Below, in pieces: positions 20,058-29,154 of a stretch of DNA of 64,000 nucleotides. A program made the position numbers and the translations under genes. Source of the DNA: Bradyrhizobium sp. B124 (GTDB taxonomy: Bacteria > Pseudomonadota > Alphaproteobacteria > Rhizobiales > Xanthobacteraceae); NCBI RefSeq assembly GCF_038967635.1, contig NZ_CP152413.1:868001-932000 (forward strand). The letters run 5' to 3'. The stretch's first letter is position 1, and the number at the start of each line of letters is the position of its first letter. The notes beneath the pieces were generated by a model, which worked only from the letters and a program-made list of their open reading frames with translations, was not told the origin of the DNA and did no database searches.

Positions 20058-20237
20058 TTACTTCTTCTTCCTCGGCGGCGGAGGATTGATCTCGGCGATC
20101 TTGCGCAGGCAATCGGCTTCGGTGTCGTGCGGGCCGGTCACGAATGTTCCGCTGACTTTTGTGGAATACCAACCTGAGGTCACGCCGAGGCGCACGGACT
20201 CTTCAATCTTGACGTGACGAGGCGAGAGATTTTGCAT
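20058..20237 (-). CDS. Small hypothetical protein (59 aa)
   Basis: This 59-residue frame runs from ATG at 20237 to TAA at 20058. It starts MQNLSPRHVKIEESVRLGVT and continues with SGTFVTGPHDTEADCLRKIA before a poly-proline and Lys-rich tail (PPPPRKKK). The sequence looks protein-like rather than random and sits upstream of the 63-residue gene on the same strand. It has no secretion signal. Its start codon is 262 bp from the divergent transglutaminase gene. Role unknown; the proline/lysine tail could bind nucleic acid or another protein. Confidence 0.5.
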   Translation of the reverse strand: MQNLSPRHVKIEESVRLGVTSGWYSTKVSGTFVTGPHDTEADCLRKIAEINPPPPRKKK

Positions 20238-20498
20238 GAAGGTCTTTCGGTGAGTGCGTTTGAATCTGTCTCGAACGCACGGGGGAGGCTTTCAACCATC
20301 CGACTGGAACATTCGTCGGGTTCGCCTCGCGCTGGCAAGCCGCGCCAGCCGGCAAGCGTCGTCGTTCCTGCGCGCGATTGCAGCAAATAGCCAGCACTTT
20401 CTCGCGCGATACGGGTATTTGTCCGATCAGGCACATCGTACCTTGTATTCGACCGCATCGTCGCCATGTCGGTAGGACAAACAGGGAATGTGTTTCGA

Positions 20499-21308
20499 AT
20501 GAAGCTTCGCGTCGGATTCGAAATGCACTACGAGTTCCCCCAGCCGACGCCCATGATCATGGTGCTGGGCACGCATTTCACGCGCGCGTCCGATATCATC
20601 GTCCCCGACCACCTGACCACCACCCCCGCGGTACCGATCACGCCGTATCGCGACGGATTCGGCAATTGGTGCAGCCGTATCGTTGCGCCGGCCGGTCCGA
20701 TGCGCCTGGCGGCCGATGGCGTCGTGCGCGACAGCGGTGAGCCTGATCCGGTGTTTGCTTCGGCCGGCCAGCACGCGGTCGAGGACTTGCCGGCGGACAC
20801 GCTGGTCTATCTGCTGGGCAGCCGCTACTGCGAGACCGACCGGCTTTCAGAAATCGCATGGAAGCTGTTCGAGGGCACGCCGCCGGGCTGGCCGCGGGTC
20901 CAGGCCATTTGCGACTTCGTCCATTGCCACATCGCTTTCGGCTACCAGCACGCCCGTGCCACCATGACGGCGTGGGAGGTCTTCAACGAAGGTAAGGGCG
21001 TGTGCCGCGACTACGCGCATCTCGCCATTACCTTCTGCCGCTGCATGAACATTCCGGCGCGCTATTGCACCGGCTATCTCAGCGATATCGGCACCCCGTT
21101 GCCTTGGGCGGCTGGTGATTTCGCCGGCTGGTTCGAGGCCTATATCGGCGGCCGCTGGCATATGTTCGATCCGCGCAACAACGTGCCGAGGATCGGCCGG
21201 GTTCTGATCGCACAGGGACGGGATGCCTCCGACGTTCCGATCACCCAGACGTTTGGGCCAAACAAGCTGATTTCGTTCAAGGTCTGGACTGACGAGGCCG
21301 CGTCATGA
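20499..21308 (+). CDS. Transglutaminase-like cysteine protease family protein
   Basis: This 269-residue soluble protein has an N-terminal beta-rich region and a transglutaminase-core domain. The catalytic triad is visible as C169 (GKGVCRDYAHLA), H221 and D224 (GGRWHMFDPRNN). Bacterial proteins of this type are peptidases, amidases or crosslinking enzymes; some are paired with ATP-grasp and alpha-E genes, which are absent here. The ATG at 20499 gives the usual MKLRVGFEMHYEFP start. The stop overlaps the start of the next gene by four bases (ATGA), indicating translational coupling. Confidence 0.85.
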   Translation: MKLRVGFEMHYEFPQPTPMIMVLGTHFTRASDIIVPDHLTTTPAVPITPYRDGFGNWCSRIVAPAGPMRLAADGVVRDSGEPDPVFASAGQHAVEDLPADTLVYLLGSRYCETDRLSEIAWKLFEGTPPGWPRVQAICDFVHCHIAFGYQHARATMTAWEVFNEGKGVCRDYAHLAITFCRCMNIPARYCTGYLSDIGTPLPWAAGDFAGWFEAYIGGRWHMFDPRNNVPRIGRVLIAQGRDASDVPITQTFGPNKLISFKVWTDEAAS

Positions 21309-21496
21309 CGGATGATACCCAAGCCCTCAGTTCGGACGAGTTCGCCTCCCTGGTCGAGGTCGGCAAGGGCGACGCCCAACGGGAGATTCCCCAATTGCAC
21401 GGGGAGCGGCTTGTCGGTCTCGGCTACGCGGTCCGACGGCTCGGTGAACTCGGCCTGACTGCATCCGGCGTTCGTCGTCTCGCGATCGGCAAATAG
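21305..21496 (+). CDS. Small hypothetical protein coupled to the transglutaminase gene
   Basis: This 63-residue protein overlaps the transglutaminase gene by ATGA, so the two are probably translated together. It is soluble with no motif I recognise. The central LHGERLVGLGYAVRRLGELGL segment could form one amphipathic helix. It could be a partner or inhibitor of the upstream enzyme, but that rests only on the overlap. Confidence 0.55.
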   Translation: MTDDTQALSSDEFASLVEVGKGDAQREIPQLHGERLVGLGYAVRRLGELGLTASGVRRLAIGK

Positions 21497-21623
21497 ACCT
21501 AAAGGCCCTTGGATGTCCTTGTCCGATTTGGGTCAATGAGCCACGTCCTGGCCGGTGGAATTCTCGAGTTCTCTACTGGGACCGGCCAGCGCATCCGCTT
21601 TGCAGGGCGTTGCCGTAGGGGAT

Positions 21624-21662
21624 CACGCATCCCGGATTGCGCTTCGGTCCATCCGGGCTACA
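21624..21662. repeat. GTAGCCCG-type extragenic repeat
   Basis: CATCCCGGATTGCGCTTCGG followed by TCCATCCGGGCTAC is one arm-pair of the same family as at 7896 and 22029. Confidence 0.6.
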
Positions 21663-21711
21663 AGACTTGGGTCCGCGTGCACTACGCTCGCTGTTGCCAT
21701 GTTTGGTCCCA

Positions 21712-21921
21712 ATGACTGTAGATGAATTGCGTTCGCACCTCCGACAGTTGATCGACACCTACGTGTGAGATCAGATCGCGAAGGCCCACCTGCTGTCGCT
21801 GGTTGCCATGCATGATGTCCCGGCCAAAGGAATCTTGGCTGAGTTCGAGGCCGCGCGGTCGGGTGCGATGAGCGGGGCCGATTCAAGACTGGTCGAAGAG
21901 ATTGCGTTCTACTTTTGCTGA
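21712..21921 (+). pseudogene. Small gene interrupted by an in-frame TGA
   Basis: From ATG at 21712 the frame reads MTVDELRSHLRQLIDTYV, then TGA (21766-21768), then DQIAKAHLLSLVAMHDVPAK and on to EEIAFYFC and a second TGA at 21919. Both halves are in the same frame and look protein-like, which suggests a 69-residue gene inactivated by one nonsense mutation. Alternatively only the 18-residue front or a second start at the internal ATG is used. I do not recognise the family. Confidence 0.4.
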
Positions 21922-22028
21922 GTTTCCTCGCTGCCCCCAATGCTGTCGCTTGCGCCTGGTCGATCGAGACCGACAGCCGTGGCTTCAGTTGGAGAGGCGC
22001 GTCGCCTGACATTCCCTGACAGCACCCG

Positions 22029-22064
22029 TAGCCCGGATGGAGCGAGATGAAATCCGGGCTCTCG
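22029..22064. repeat. GTAGCCCG-type extragenic repeat
   Basis: GTAGCCCGGATGGAGCGAGA followed by ATCCGGGCTC is a short dyad copy of the same family, about 70 bp before the repeat-protein start. Confidence 0.65.
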
Positions 22065-22131
22065 CAATTCGCCGCAACATTTGATAATTCACTGTCATTG
22101 CCTCTACGGTTTAGACGGCAGGTACAGTTGC

Positions 22132-25100
22132 ATGGCACTCATCATACTATCTAACGCGGTACAGACTTATTCAATCCTGGGAAGCCCGACACTGATCGCC
22201 GCCGATGGCGGCCCTGCCTGGCAGACGACGATCTCGGCCTCGCCCACGCTGGTGCAGAGTTACACGGTCTCGACAAACGCCATCGCCGGCGTGCTTCTCA
22301 TCCCCGACCCGGAATATGTCGACTACCTCAATGAAACCGGCGCCAACGGGGTCTTTACGCTCCTCCAATACAAGCCATTCGGCTCTATCCAGGGCAGCGC
22401 CATCACGGTCGCACTCGAAGTCGGCGCATTCGCCTATTACAATAACTTGATCGCCGCGAACGTCCAATTCGTATCGACGTTGAACGCCTACATCGCGAAC
22501 GGCTACAGCGTTCAGAACACCTTCGATGCGATCGAGCCGTTGGTCAATGCATTGCTGCAACCAAACGGACAGTCCCCGCTCGCGATCGGCTCTCAACTTG
22601 CCAACGATGCAACCGAGCTGGCGAATGCAGGCTTCTCGGCGCTTGGCTCCGAGGTTCAGGTGTTGTCGCAGATCGCCACCGAATGGGACACGCCGGTCTA
22701 TTTCCTCAACGGCCAGCCGGTTTCTGCGGGCGCGATCGACTTTGGCATCGTGCAACTCGCCATCAACGGCGCAAGCACGACTTGGGCGGTGAACGGAGCA
22801 TCCGGGGGCGTCACGGTCAGCGGCTTTACCGCGGTCAGCCGCTGGTCCGGCGATCCCTCGTCGACGAGCGGACACGGGTACTACAACATCCTTGACGCAG
22901 ACACGTACGGATCACTGAACGTTTCCTCCTTCGGTTTCGCGCACGCGGGCAGCATGCCGCTGGCGAACCTGGTGTCCGGGGGAGCAGCATCCGGGAGCGG
23001 CACAATCACGCTCTACAATATCTGGGAGACCGGCAGCGGCGGGGCGAAGGTCACCGTCAACGGGGTGGTCCAGCCGAACGGCGTGACGGTCGGCCTGACC
23101 GCTGCACAATTGGCGCAGGCTACCTATTTTGCGGGCTCCGGCAGCGACACGTTTTGGGTCCAGTACGTCTACGGGAGCGTCACGGGCTCCTGGCAGCCAA
23201 TTCAGATCACGGCCCCCGTCGATACGCCTGGTGTCGTGGGGGTCGCCAAGACCGCTACGCACAACCAGATCTTCAGCGCCGCGTCGTTGTTCAGTTACAG
23301 CGACACGCTGGGCAGCGCCGCCACGCAATATGACTTCTGGAACACAGGATCTGGCGGCGGCTATTTCCAGCTCGACGCGCTTGCTCCCTATGCCGGCGGC
23401 CAGGACATCATCATCAATGCGAGCCAGCTCGCCAGCCTGACGTACACGGCCGGCTCCGGCTCCGACACGCTGTGGGTCCGTGCGTTCGACGGGTACGTGT
23501 GGAGCTCCTGGTCGAATGCCTTCACCGTGGTCGGCCCGATCGATACCGGACCGGTGGAGGCCGTCGCATCCATCCAGGCGACCCATGGCCAGAGCTTCGC
23601 CGCCAGCACGCTGTTCAGCTACAGCGATCCGTTCGGGGTCGGCGCCACGCAGTATGACTTCTGGGACAGTGGCACCGGCGGCGGGCATTTCGTTCTGAAC
23701 GGGGTGACGCTCAACCCCAACGCGGACAACATCATCACGGCCGCGCAACTCTCGCAGCTTGTCTATCAGTCGGGTTCCGGCGCGGATACGCTGTGGGTAC
23801 GTGCCAATGACGGGACCTTGTGGGGTAGCTGGTCGGCAGCGTTTACCGTGACTGCCCCGCTTGACAGCGGTCCCGTCGAAACTGTCGCCAACCATGCGGC
23901 TGTTCATGCCCAGAACTATGCCGTATCGTCGCTGTTCACCTACAGCGATCCCTTCGGAAGTGCTGCAGTCGCGTACGATGTCTGGGACAGCGGCGTCACC
24001 GGCGGCCATTTTTCGCTCAATGGCGTCGCGCTTCAGGCTGGCCGGGACAACTACATCACGGCCGCCCAACTCTCATCGCTCTCCTATCAATCCGGATCGG
24101 GCATCGACACGCTCTGGATACGGGCAAATGACGGGACCGTCTGGGGAGCCTGGTCGAACGCCTTTACCATTTCGGCCCCGATCGATCCCGGCCCCGTCGA
24201 GATCGTGCAAAATCTGAACGCGACCCATGGGCAAAGCTACGCCGCATCGTCGCTGTTTACCTACAGCGATCCGTTCGGGAGCGCGGCCACGCAGTATGAC
24301 GTGTGGGACACCGGTGGTGGCGGCGGGCATTTCGTCTTCAACGGGCAGGCACTGCAGCCCAACGGCGACAATATTTTTTCCGCAGCACAGCTTCCGTATC
24401 TGACCTACCAATCGGGATCGGGAACCGACACGCTTTGGGTGCGCGCCAATGACGGGACGGTTTGGGGCGCATGGTCCAGTGCATTCACGGTCAACGCGCC
24501 GATCGACACCGGCCCGGTCGTCACGCCGGTCAACCCGACGGTGACATCCATCCAGGGCCAGATCTATCCCGGCTCGGTGCTCTTTACCTATTCCGACCCA
24601 TTCGGGAGTGCGGCAACGCGGTATGACGTATGGGACACCGGAGTTGGCGGCGGCGCGTTCTTCCTCAATGGGGTGGCACTGGCACCGAACCAGGACAACT
24701 ATGTATCGGCGTCTCAACTCGCGCAGCTGACCTACAAGGTCGGTTCAAGCAGCGACACGCTCTGGATTCGCGCGTTCGATGGCACGGTCTGGGGAAACTG
24801 GTCGAGCCCGTTCACGGTTCAGGACCCCTCGACGATCGCGCCAGGACAAACGCTCGATCTGCCTTCGGCGAGCGCTGCCGATCTTTACTTTGCGTCAGAT
24901 GGCGGCACGTTGAAACTGGACAACTCCCAGACCTTCACCGGAACGGTTGCGGGAATGACGGGGCGCGACGCCATCGATTTCGCCGACATCGCGTTTTCGA
25001 AGGCGGTAGTCCCGGGCTATTCGGGCGACAGCACGGGCGGGACGCTCAGTTTGACCGATGGGACGCATGCTGCGAACATCGCGTTGCTGGGCAACTACAT

Positions 25101-25206
25101 TGCGTCAACCTTCGTCGCCTCCAGCGACGGCCATGGAGGTACACTCGTGGTGAACCAGCCCGTCAGCCCGGCGACGGTGCTTGCGGCCCCGCCGCATGTT
25201 GCATGA
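22132..25206 (+). CDS. Large repetitive surface/secreted protein with six ~105-residue repeats
   Basis: This 1024-residue, cysteine-free protein has no classical signal peptide. Residues 1-255 are a unique, aromatic-rich region. Six repeats of about 105 residues follow (roughly 258-362, 363-468, 469-575, 576-682, 683-789, 790-897). Repeats 2-6 share a core of SYSDPFG..AT.YD.WD, LNG, AAQL..L.Y.SGSG.DTLW and WG.WS.AFTV. Repeat 1 is diverged. The end (about 905-1010) has QTLDLPSASAADLYF, GTVAGMTGRDAIDFADI and ASSDGHGGTLVV, resembling C-terminal domains of large rhizobial secreted proteins. This suggests an exported adhesin-like protein, possibly via type I secretion, though no transporter genes adjoin. 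Start chosen at ATG 22132. Confidence 0.7.
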   Translation: MALIILSNAVQTYSILGSPTLIAADGGPAWQTTISASPTLVQSYTVSTNAIAGVLLIPDPEYVDYLNETGANGVFTLLQYKPFGSIQGSAITVALEVGAFAYYNNLIAANVQFVSTLNAYIANGYSVQNTFDAIEPLVNALLQPNGQSPLAIGSQLANDATELANAGFSALGSEVQVLSQIATEWDTPVYFLNGQPVSAGAIDFGIVQLAINGASTTWAVNGASGGVTVSGFTAVSRWSGDPSSTSGHGYYNILDADTYGSLNVSSFGFAHAGSMPLANLVSGGAASGSGTITLYNIWETGSGGAKVTVNGVVQPNGVTVGLTAAQLAQATYFAGSGSDTFWVQYVYGSVTGSWQPIQITAPVDTPGVVGVAKTATHNQIFSAASLFSYSDTLGSAATQYDFWNTGSGGGYFQLDALAPYAGGQDIIINASQLASLTYTAGSGSDTLWVRAFDGYVWSSWSNAFTVVGPIDTGPVEAVASIQATHGQSFAASTLFSYSDPFGVGATQYDFWDSGTGGGHFVLNGVTLNPNADNIITAAQLSQLVYQSGSGADTLWVRANDGTLWGSWSAAFTVTAPLDSGPVETVANHAAVHAQNYAVSSLFTYSDPFGSAAVAYDVWDSGVTGGHFSLNGVALQAGRDNYITAAQLSSLSYQSGSGIDTLWIRANDGTVWGAWSNAFTISAPIDPGPVEIVQNLNATHGQSYAASSLFTYSDPFGSAATQYDVWDTGGGGGHFVFNGQALQPNGDNIFSAAQLPYLTYQSGSGTDTLWVRANDGTVWGAWSSAFTVNAPIDTGPVVTPVNPTVTSIQGQIYPGSVLFTYSDPFGSAATRYDVWDTGVGGGAFFLNGVALAPNQDNYVSASQLAQLTYKVGSSSDTLWIRAFDGTVWGNWSSPFTVQDPSTIAPGQTLDLPSASAADLYFASDGGTLKLDNSQTFTGTVAGMTGRDAIDFADIAFSKAVVPGYSGDSTGGTLSLTDGTHAANIALLGNYIASTFVASSDGHGGTLVVNQPVSPATVLAAPPHVA

Positions 25207-25254
25207 TCGTTGGCCAGCAACGGCCTAAATCAAACGAGGCTTGCTTTGCCGTCC

Positions 25255-25290
25255 GTAGCCCGGAATGTAACGCAGAGACATCCGGGCTAC
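25255..25290. repeat. GTAGCCCG-type extragenic palindrome
   Basis: GTAGCCCGGAATGT at the left mirrors ACATCCGGGCTAC at the right. It lies between the convergent repeat-protein and kup genes and may end transcription from both. Confidence 0.75.
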
Positions 25291-25303
25291 GCGAGCCGCT
25301 CGA

Positions 25304-27220
25304 TCAAATCTCGATCTCGGTGCCGAACTCCACCACCTGACCGGTCGGCACGCCAAAGAACGCCGCGGAGCGCTCGGCGTTGCGCTGCAGGAAGGCGAAC
25401 AGCGATTCCCGCCACACCCACATGCCTGGAACGTCCTCGCGCGGGATGATGGTTTCACGGCCGATATAGTAGGTCACGTCGGAGAGATCGACGCCGGGCA
25501 GCTTGCCCTGCCGGCAGGCGAGCTGCAGCCCTTCGTAGATCGTCGGGTATTGCATGAAGCCGTAGTGCAGGATGATGCGGGTGATGCCCGGGCTGATCTC
25601 GTTGACGTCGGCGCGTTCCTCGTCGGGAATCCGCGGCCGCTCCTCGATCTGCACGGTGACCAACAGCACGCGCTGATGCAGCACGTGATTGTGCTTGACG
25701 AACTGGGTCAGTGCGAGCGGCACCCCGTTGGGGGCCGAGGCCAGGAACACGGCGGTGCCGGGCAGGCGGGCGCTGCACTTGTTGACCGCGGTCTCGATCA
25801 GATCCTCCTCGGGCTGGCGCAGCTTGCCGCGCGCCCTTTCGACCAGCTTGACGCCGCCGCGCCAGGTCATCATCAGGAACGCCACCGCGGCCGCAAGCAG
25901 CAGCGGGAACCAGCCGCCCTCGAGCAGTTTCTCGGTGTTCGCCGCGAAGAAGATCGCATCGATGATGAAGAAGAAGCCGTTCACCGCGATCACGATGATC
26001 GGTGAATAGCCCCACTGGATCGCGACCAGCGCAGCGAGCAGCGTGGTGATCGCCATCAACAGCGATACGGCGATGCCGTAGGCGCCGGCGAGTGCGTCCG
26101 AGGTGCCGAAGGCGAGCACGGCGCCGAGCGTTGCGGCCGCGAGCAGCCAGTTCACCAGCGGCACGTAGATCTGTCCGATCGCATCGCTCGTGGTGTGGCG
26201 GATATGCATGCGCGGCAGGAAGCCGAGCTGGATCGATTGCTGGGTCAGCGAGAACACACCGGAGATGATGGCCTGCGAGGCGATCACGGTGGCAACGGTC
26301 GCGAGCAGGACGAGCGGGTAATGCGCCCAGTCGGGGGCGAGCTGGAAGAACGGGTTGTCGATCGAGCCCGGGTCGTTGATCAGTTCACCTGCCTGGCCAA
26401 AATAGTTCAGCACCAGCGCGGGCAGGCAGATCGCGAACCAGGCGAGCCGGATCGGAAAGCGGCCGAAATGCCCCATGTCGGCATACATCGCCTCACCGCC
26501 GGTGACGGCGAGGAACGCGGCGCCGAGGATCGCAAAGCTGACGTGGAAATCCTGATGGATCAGGAAATCGAACGCATAGAACGGGCTCAGTGCGACCAGC
26601 ACGCCGGGCGCCTTGACGATGCCGTGAATGCCGAGCGCTGCGAGCACCGCGAACCAGAACAGCATCACCGGGCCGAAGATCTTGCCGATGAAGCCCGTAC
26701 CCTGCTTCTGCATGAAGAACAGGCCGATCAGGATCACGACGGTGAGCGGCACTACCGCAGGGGCCAGCGAGGGCGCGTCGACCTTCAGGCCTTCGATCGC
26801 CGACAGCACGGAAATGGCCGGCGTGATCGCGCCGTCGCCATAGAGCAGGGCAGCGCCGACCAGGCCGACGACCAGCAAATGGGCGCGCCAGGTGCCGGGC
26901 GCCGCGTTGCGTGCCGAGAGCAGCGCCAGCAGCGCGACGATGCCGCCTTCACCGCGGTTGTCGGCGCGCAGGATCAGCATGGCGTATTTGACTGAAATGA
27001 TGAGGATCAGCGCCCACAGGATCAGCGAGACCGTGCCCAGCACGGCAGTTTGGCTGAGTGGCCCGCCATGGGCGGCGGCCTTGGCGGCTTCCTTCAGGGC
27101 GTAGAGGGGGCTGGTGCCGATGTCGCCATAGACGACACCCAGGGCACCGAGCGTGACGGCAAACGGAATCGGGCTGGTTGGAGGATGGCCAGAAGAAACG
27201 ATGGCGGGCGTACTGGTCAC
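25304..27220 (-). CDS. kup: Kup-type potassium/proton symporter
   Basis: This 638-residue protein has the Kup/HAK family layout: about twelve hydrophobic spans in the first 430 residues and a cytoplasmic C-terminal domain. The N-terminal GALGVVYGDIGTSPLYALKE is the family signature, followed by YGDGAITPAISVLSA. It imports potassium with protons in the inner membrane. Length is normal for the family (about 620-640). Several rhizobia have more than one kup copy; this one lies between accessory genes and coaD. No regulatory element such as a riboswitch is evident upstream. Confidence 0.95.
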   Translation of the reverse strand: MTSTPAIVSSGHPPTSPIPFAVTLGALGVVYGDIGTSPLYALKEAAKAAAHGGPLSQTAVLGTVSLILWALILIISVKYAMLILRADNRGEGGIVALLALLSARNAAPGTWRAHLLVVGLVGAALLYGDGAITPAISVLSAIEGLKVDAPSLAPAVVPLTVVILIGLFFMQKQGTGFIGKIFGPVMLFWFAVLAALGIHGIVKAPGVLVALSPFYAFDFLIHQDFHVSFAILGAAFLAVTGGEAMYADMGHFGRFPIRLAWFAICLPALVLNYFGQAGELINDPGSIDNPFFQLAPDWAHYPLVLLATVATVIASQAIISGVFSLTQQSIQLGFLPRMHIRHTTSDAIGQIYVPLVNWLLAAATLGAVLAFGTSDALAGAYGIAVSLLMAITTLLAALVAIQWGYSPIIVIAVNGFFFIIDAIFFAANTEKLLEGGWFPLLLAAAVAFLMMTWRGGVKLVERARGKLRQPEEDLIETAVNKCSARLPGTAVFLASAPNGVPLALTQFVKHNHVLHQRVLLVTVQIEERPRIPDEERADVNEISPGITRIILHYGFMQYPTIYEGLQLACRQGKLPGVDLSDVTYYIGRETIIPREDVPGMWVWRESLFAFLQRNAERSAAFFGVPTGQVVEFGTEIEI

Positions 27221-27515
27221 GGCAATCCCCCGATGGCTTGCGCCCGCCGGGTCATCCGGTCGGGCGCCTTAGACGATAGTCTGCGACGGGACGTCGCAAA
27301 TTACCATTGGGTTTTGTGTGACGGACTGAGCTTACACCGAACTGACGGGCCGGTTTCGGGCCCGATCGCGCCGGAGCGGCAAGGCTATCGCTTCGAGTTG
27401 CTGCGATGGGCAGCTACTTTGCATGGGGTTGTTTTCGATATTTTGGCAACGCCCCATGCAGGTCGTCGGGATTCGTCGTCTGCACCTGGACCAGTGCCCA
27501 CCGTCCTCAAATCAC

Positions 27516-27773
27516 CTACGGAGTGCGGTCGGCAGTGACGAGGCGGGCTTCGCGAACGACCGTCTTGTTGCCGGCGCTGCGCAGGCAGGAGGCTTCGAAA
27601 TTCGGCCAGGCCTGCTGCGAGCACTCCTTGCCGATCGGGTGGACGTCGAGACGATCGCTCTTGGCCAGCGGCTGCGGGGTGGAGGCTGCGACCTGCGGCG
27701 CAAAGCCCGGCAGAACGGTGAGCGCGGCGGCAATGAACGCGGCAACGGCGATGGCGGAAAGTGCCTTGATCAT
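27516..27773 (-). CDS. Small secreted protein with two cysteines
   Basis: This 85-residue protein starts with a signal peptide (MIKALSAIAVAAFIAAALTV) and leaves a mature part of about 60 residues with two cysteines (GKECSQQAWPNFEASCLRSA). The spacing would allow one disulfide in the periplasm. Similar short proteins are common in Bradyrhizobium, with no known function. The ATG at 27773 was chosen since it begins the signal peptide directly; an ATG at 27785 adds four residues. It stands alone between kup and coaD. Confidence 0.7.
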   Translation of the reverse strand: MIKALSAIAVAAFIAAALTVLPGFAPQVAASTPQPLAKSDRLDVHPIGKECSQQAWPNFEASCLRSAGNKTVVREARLVTADRTP

Positions 27774-28039
27774 GACGGTCCCCATATGATCGGACCCCCG
27801 GGCCCGTCGTTTCGTTGTCCAATGTCTACCGGCCGCAGGTTTCCTGGTGTCTTCGCCAGGGTGGAAAATGGTTTCATCGCCGGCCGGTTTTGTTTCGTCC
27901 GCCAGCGGCCGACGAAACATTCACCCACGTAGACGCTGGCATCCCAGGACTCGTTCACTGGACGAGCAGGTATTTATTTCGCGCGACGGACGGAACCCGG
28001 GCGGCTTGCCGGGGAGAGCCGGGCGGGTTAGGAGGGACC

Positions 28040-28537
28040 ATGTCCCGTATCGCGCTCTATCCCGGCTCCTTCGATCCCGTCACCAACGGCCATCTCGACG
28101 TGGTCCGGCAGGCCGTCGGCCTGTGCGACCGCCTGGTCGTCGCCGTCGCCATTCATGCCGGCAAAAAGCCGCTGTTCTCGACCGAGGAACGGCTGGACAT
28201 GCTGCGCGAGGTGTGCGGCCCGATCGCCCAGCAAGCGGGCTGCGCCTTCGATTGCACCACCTATGACAATCTGACGGTGACGGCGGCGCGCAAGCTCGGC
28301 GCCACCATCATGATTCGCGGCCTGCGCGACGGCACCGATCTCGACTACGAGATGCAGCTCGCCGGCATGAACGAGGCGATGGCGCCCGAGGTGCATACCG
28401 TGTTCGTTCCGGCGTCGGTCGCGGTCCGCCCGATCACCGCCACACTGGTGCGCCAAATCGCCCAGATGGGCGGCGACTTCTCTGCATTCGTGCCGTCATC
28501 AGTCGCCGCTAGCCTGAAGGCCAAGTTCGCCGGCTGA
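28040..28537 (+). CDS. coaD: Phosphopantetheine adenylyltransferase
   Basis: This 165-residue enzyme makes dephospho-CoA from 4'-phosphopantetheine and ATP, the fourth step of CoA synthesis. The nucleotidyltransferase motif appears as [17 protein letters not shown], and [20 protein letters not shown] corresponds to the second conserved block. The ATG at 28040 is preceded by GGAGG at 28031. The open frame extends upstream but lacks family sequence. It begins a run of same-strand genes (two peptidyl-prolyl isomerases and queA), the usual order in Bradyrhizobium. Confidence 0.96.
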   Translation: MSRIALYPGSFDPVTNGHLDVVRQAVGLCDRLVVAVAIHAGKKPLFSTEERLDMLREVCGPIAQQAGCAFDCTTYDNLTVTAARKLGATIMIRGLRDGTDLDYEMQLAGMNEAMAPEVHTVFVPASVAVRPITATLVRQIAQMGGDFSAFVPSSVAASLKAKFAG

Positions 28538-28584
28538 TGCCGGCGGCCTGCCACACCCAGAACGTCCAGAGGTCCGGAGTTTCC

Positions 28585-29148
28585 ATGATCCGCATTCTTG
28601 CATTCGTTGCCGCGCTGCTCTGCGTCGTGCCTGCGGTCGCGCAGCCGCTGCCTGCCAATCTCGACAAGGCCAATGCGATCGTGATCGACACCACCAAGGG
28701 CCGCATCGTCATCAAGCTGCGCACCGACATCGCGCCCCAGCATGCCGAGCGCATCAAGCAGCTGGCGCGCGAGGGCTTCTACAACAACGTGCCGTTCCAT
28801 CGCGTGATGGATGGCTTCATGGCGCAGACCGGCGACGGCCAGAACTTCAACGGCACCGGCGGCTCGAAATATCCGAACCTGAAGCAGGAATTCTCGCAGG
28901 TCCCGTTCAAGCGCGGCATCGTCGGCATGGCCCGGCGCGGCGACAGTGTTGACAGCGCCAATTCGCAGTTCTTCATCATGTTCGCCGACGGATCGAGCCT
29001 CAATGGCCAGTACACCGTGGTCGGCGAGGTGGTGTCGGGCATGGACGTGGTCGACAAGCTGAAGAAGGCTCCCGCGGGCTCTCCCGGCGGCGCCGTCACC
29101 GATCCCGACAAGATGGTGAAGGTGCAGGTCGCATCCGACATCAAGTGA
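28585..29148 (+). CDS. ppiA: Periplasmic peptidyl-prolyl cis-trans isomerase (cyclophilin)
   Basis: This 187-residue cyclophilin has a signal peptide (MIRILAFVAALLCVVPAVAQ), which places it in the periplasm. The core carries FHRVMDGFMAQTGDGQNFNG, with the catalytic arginine of FHR, and QFFIMFADGSSLNGQYTVVG, the substrate-binding part. It speeds proline isomerisation during folding. The cytoplasmic paralogue lies two genes downstream. The ATG at 28585 gives a normal signal peptide; the frame continues upstream to the coaD stop without family sequence. Confidence 0.92.
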   Translation: MIRILAFVAALLCVVPAVAQPLPANLDKANAIVIDTTKGRIVIKLRTDIAPQHAERIKQLAREGFYNNVPFHRVMDGFMAQTGDGQNFNGTGGSKYPNLKQEFSQVPFKRGIVGMARRGDSVDSANSQFFIMFADGSSLNGQYTVVGEVVSGMDVVDKLKKAPAGSPGGAVTDPDKMVKVQVASDIK

Positions 29149-29154
29149 TCGGCG

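Larger units (their letters stand above)
21497..22131. other. Degenerate intergenic region with repeats and a broken small gene
   Basis: This 635-bp stretch holds two GTAGCCCG-type repeats (21624-21662 and 22029-22064) and a small frame with an in-frame stop (21712-21921). The promoter of the repeat protein at 22132 should lie in the last 60 bases, which are AT-rich. Confidence 0.5.

Noticed and set aside
22912..24069. 385-codon minus-strand open frame within the repeat protein
   Set aside because: It follows the repeats in antisense and has no independent start or motif support.
23520..24830. Possible CRISPR-like or satellite array
   Set aside because: The regular spacing of about 315 bp is explained by the protein repeats of the 22132-25206 gene; there are no short identical repeats with unique spacers.
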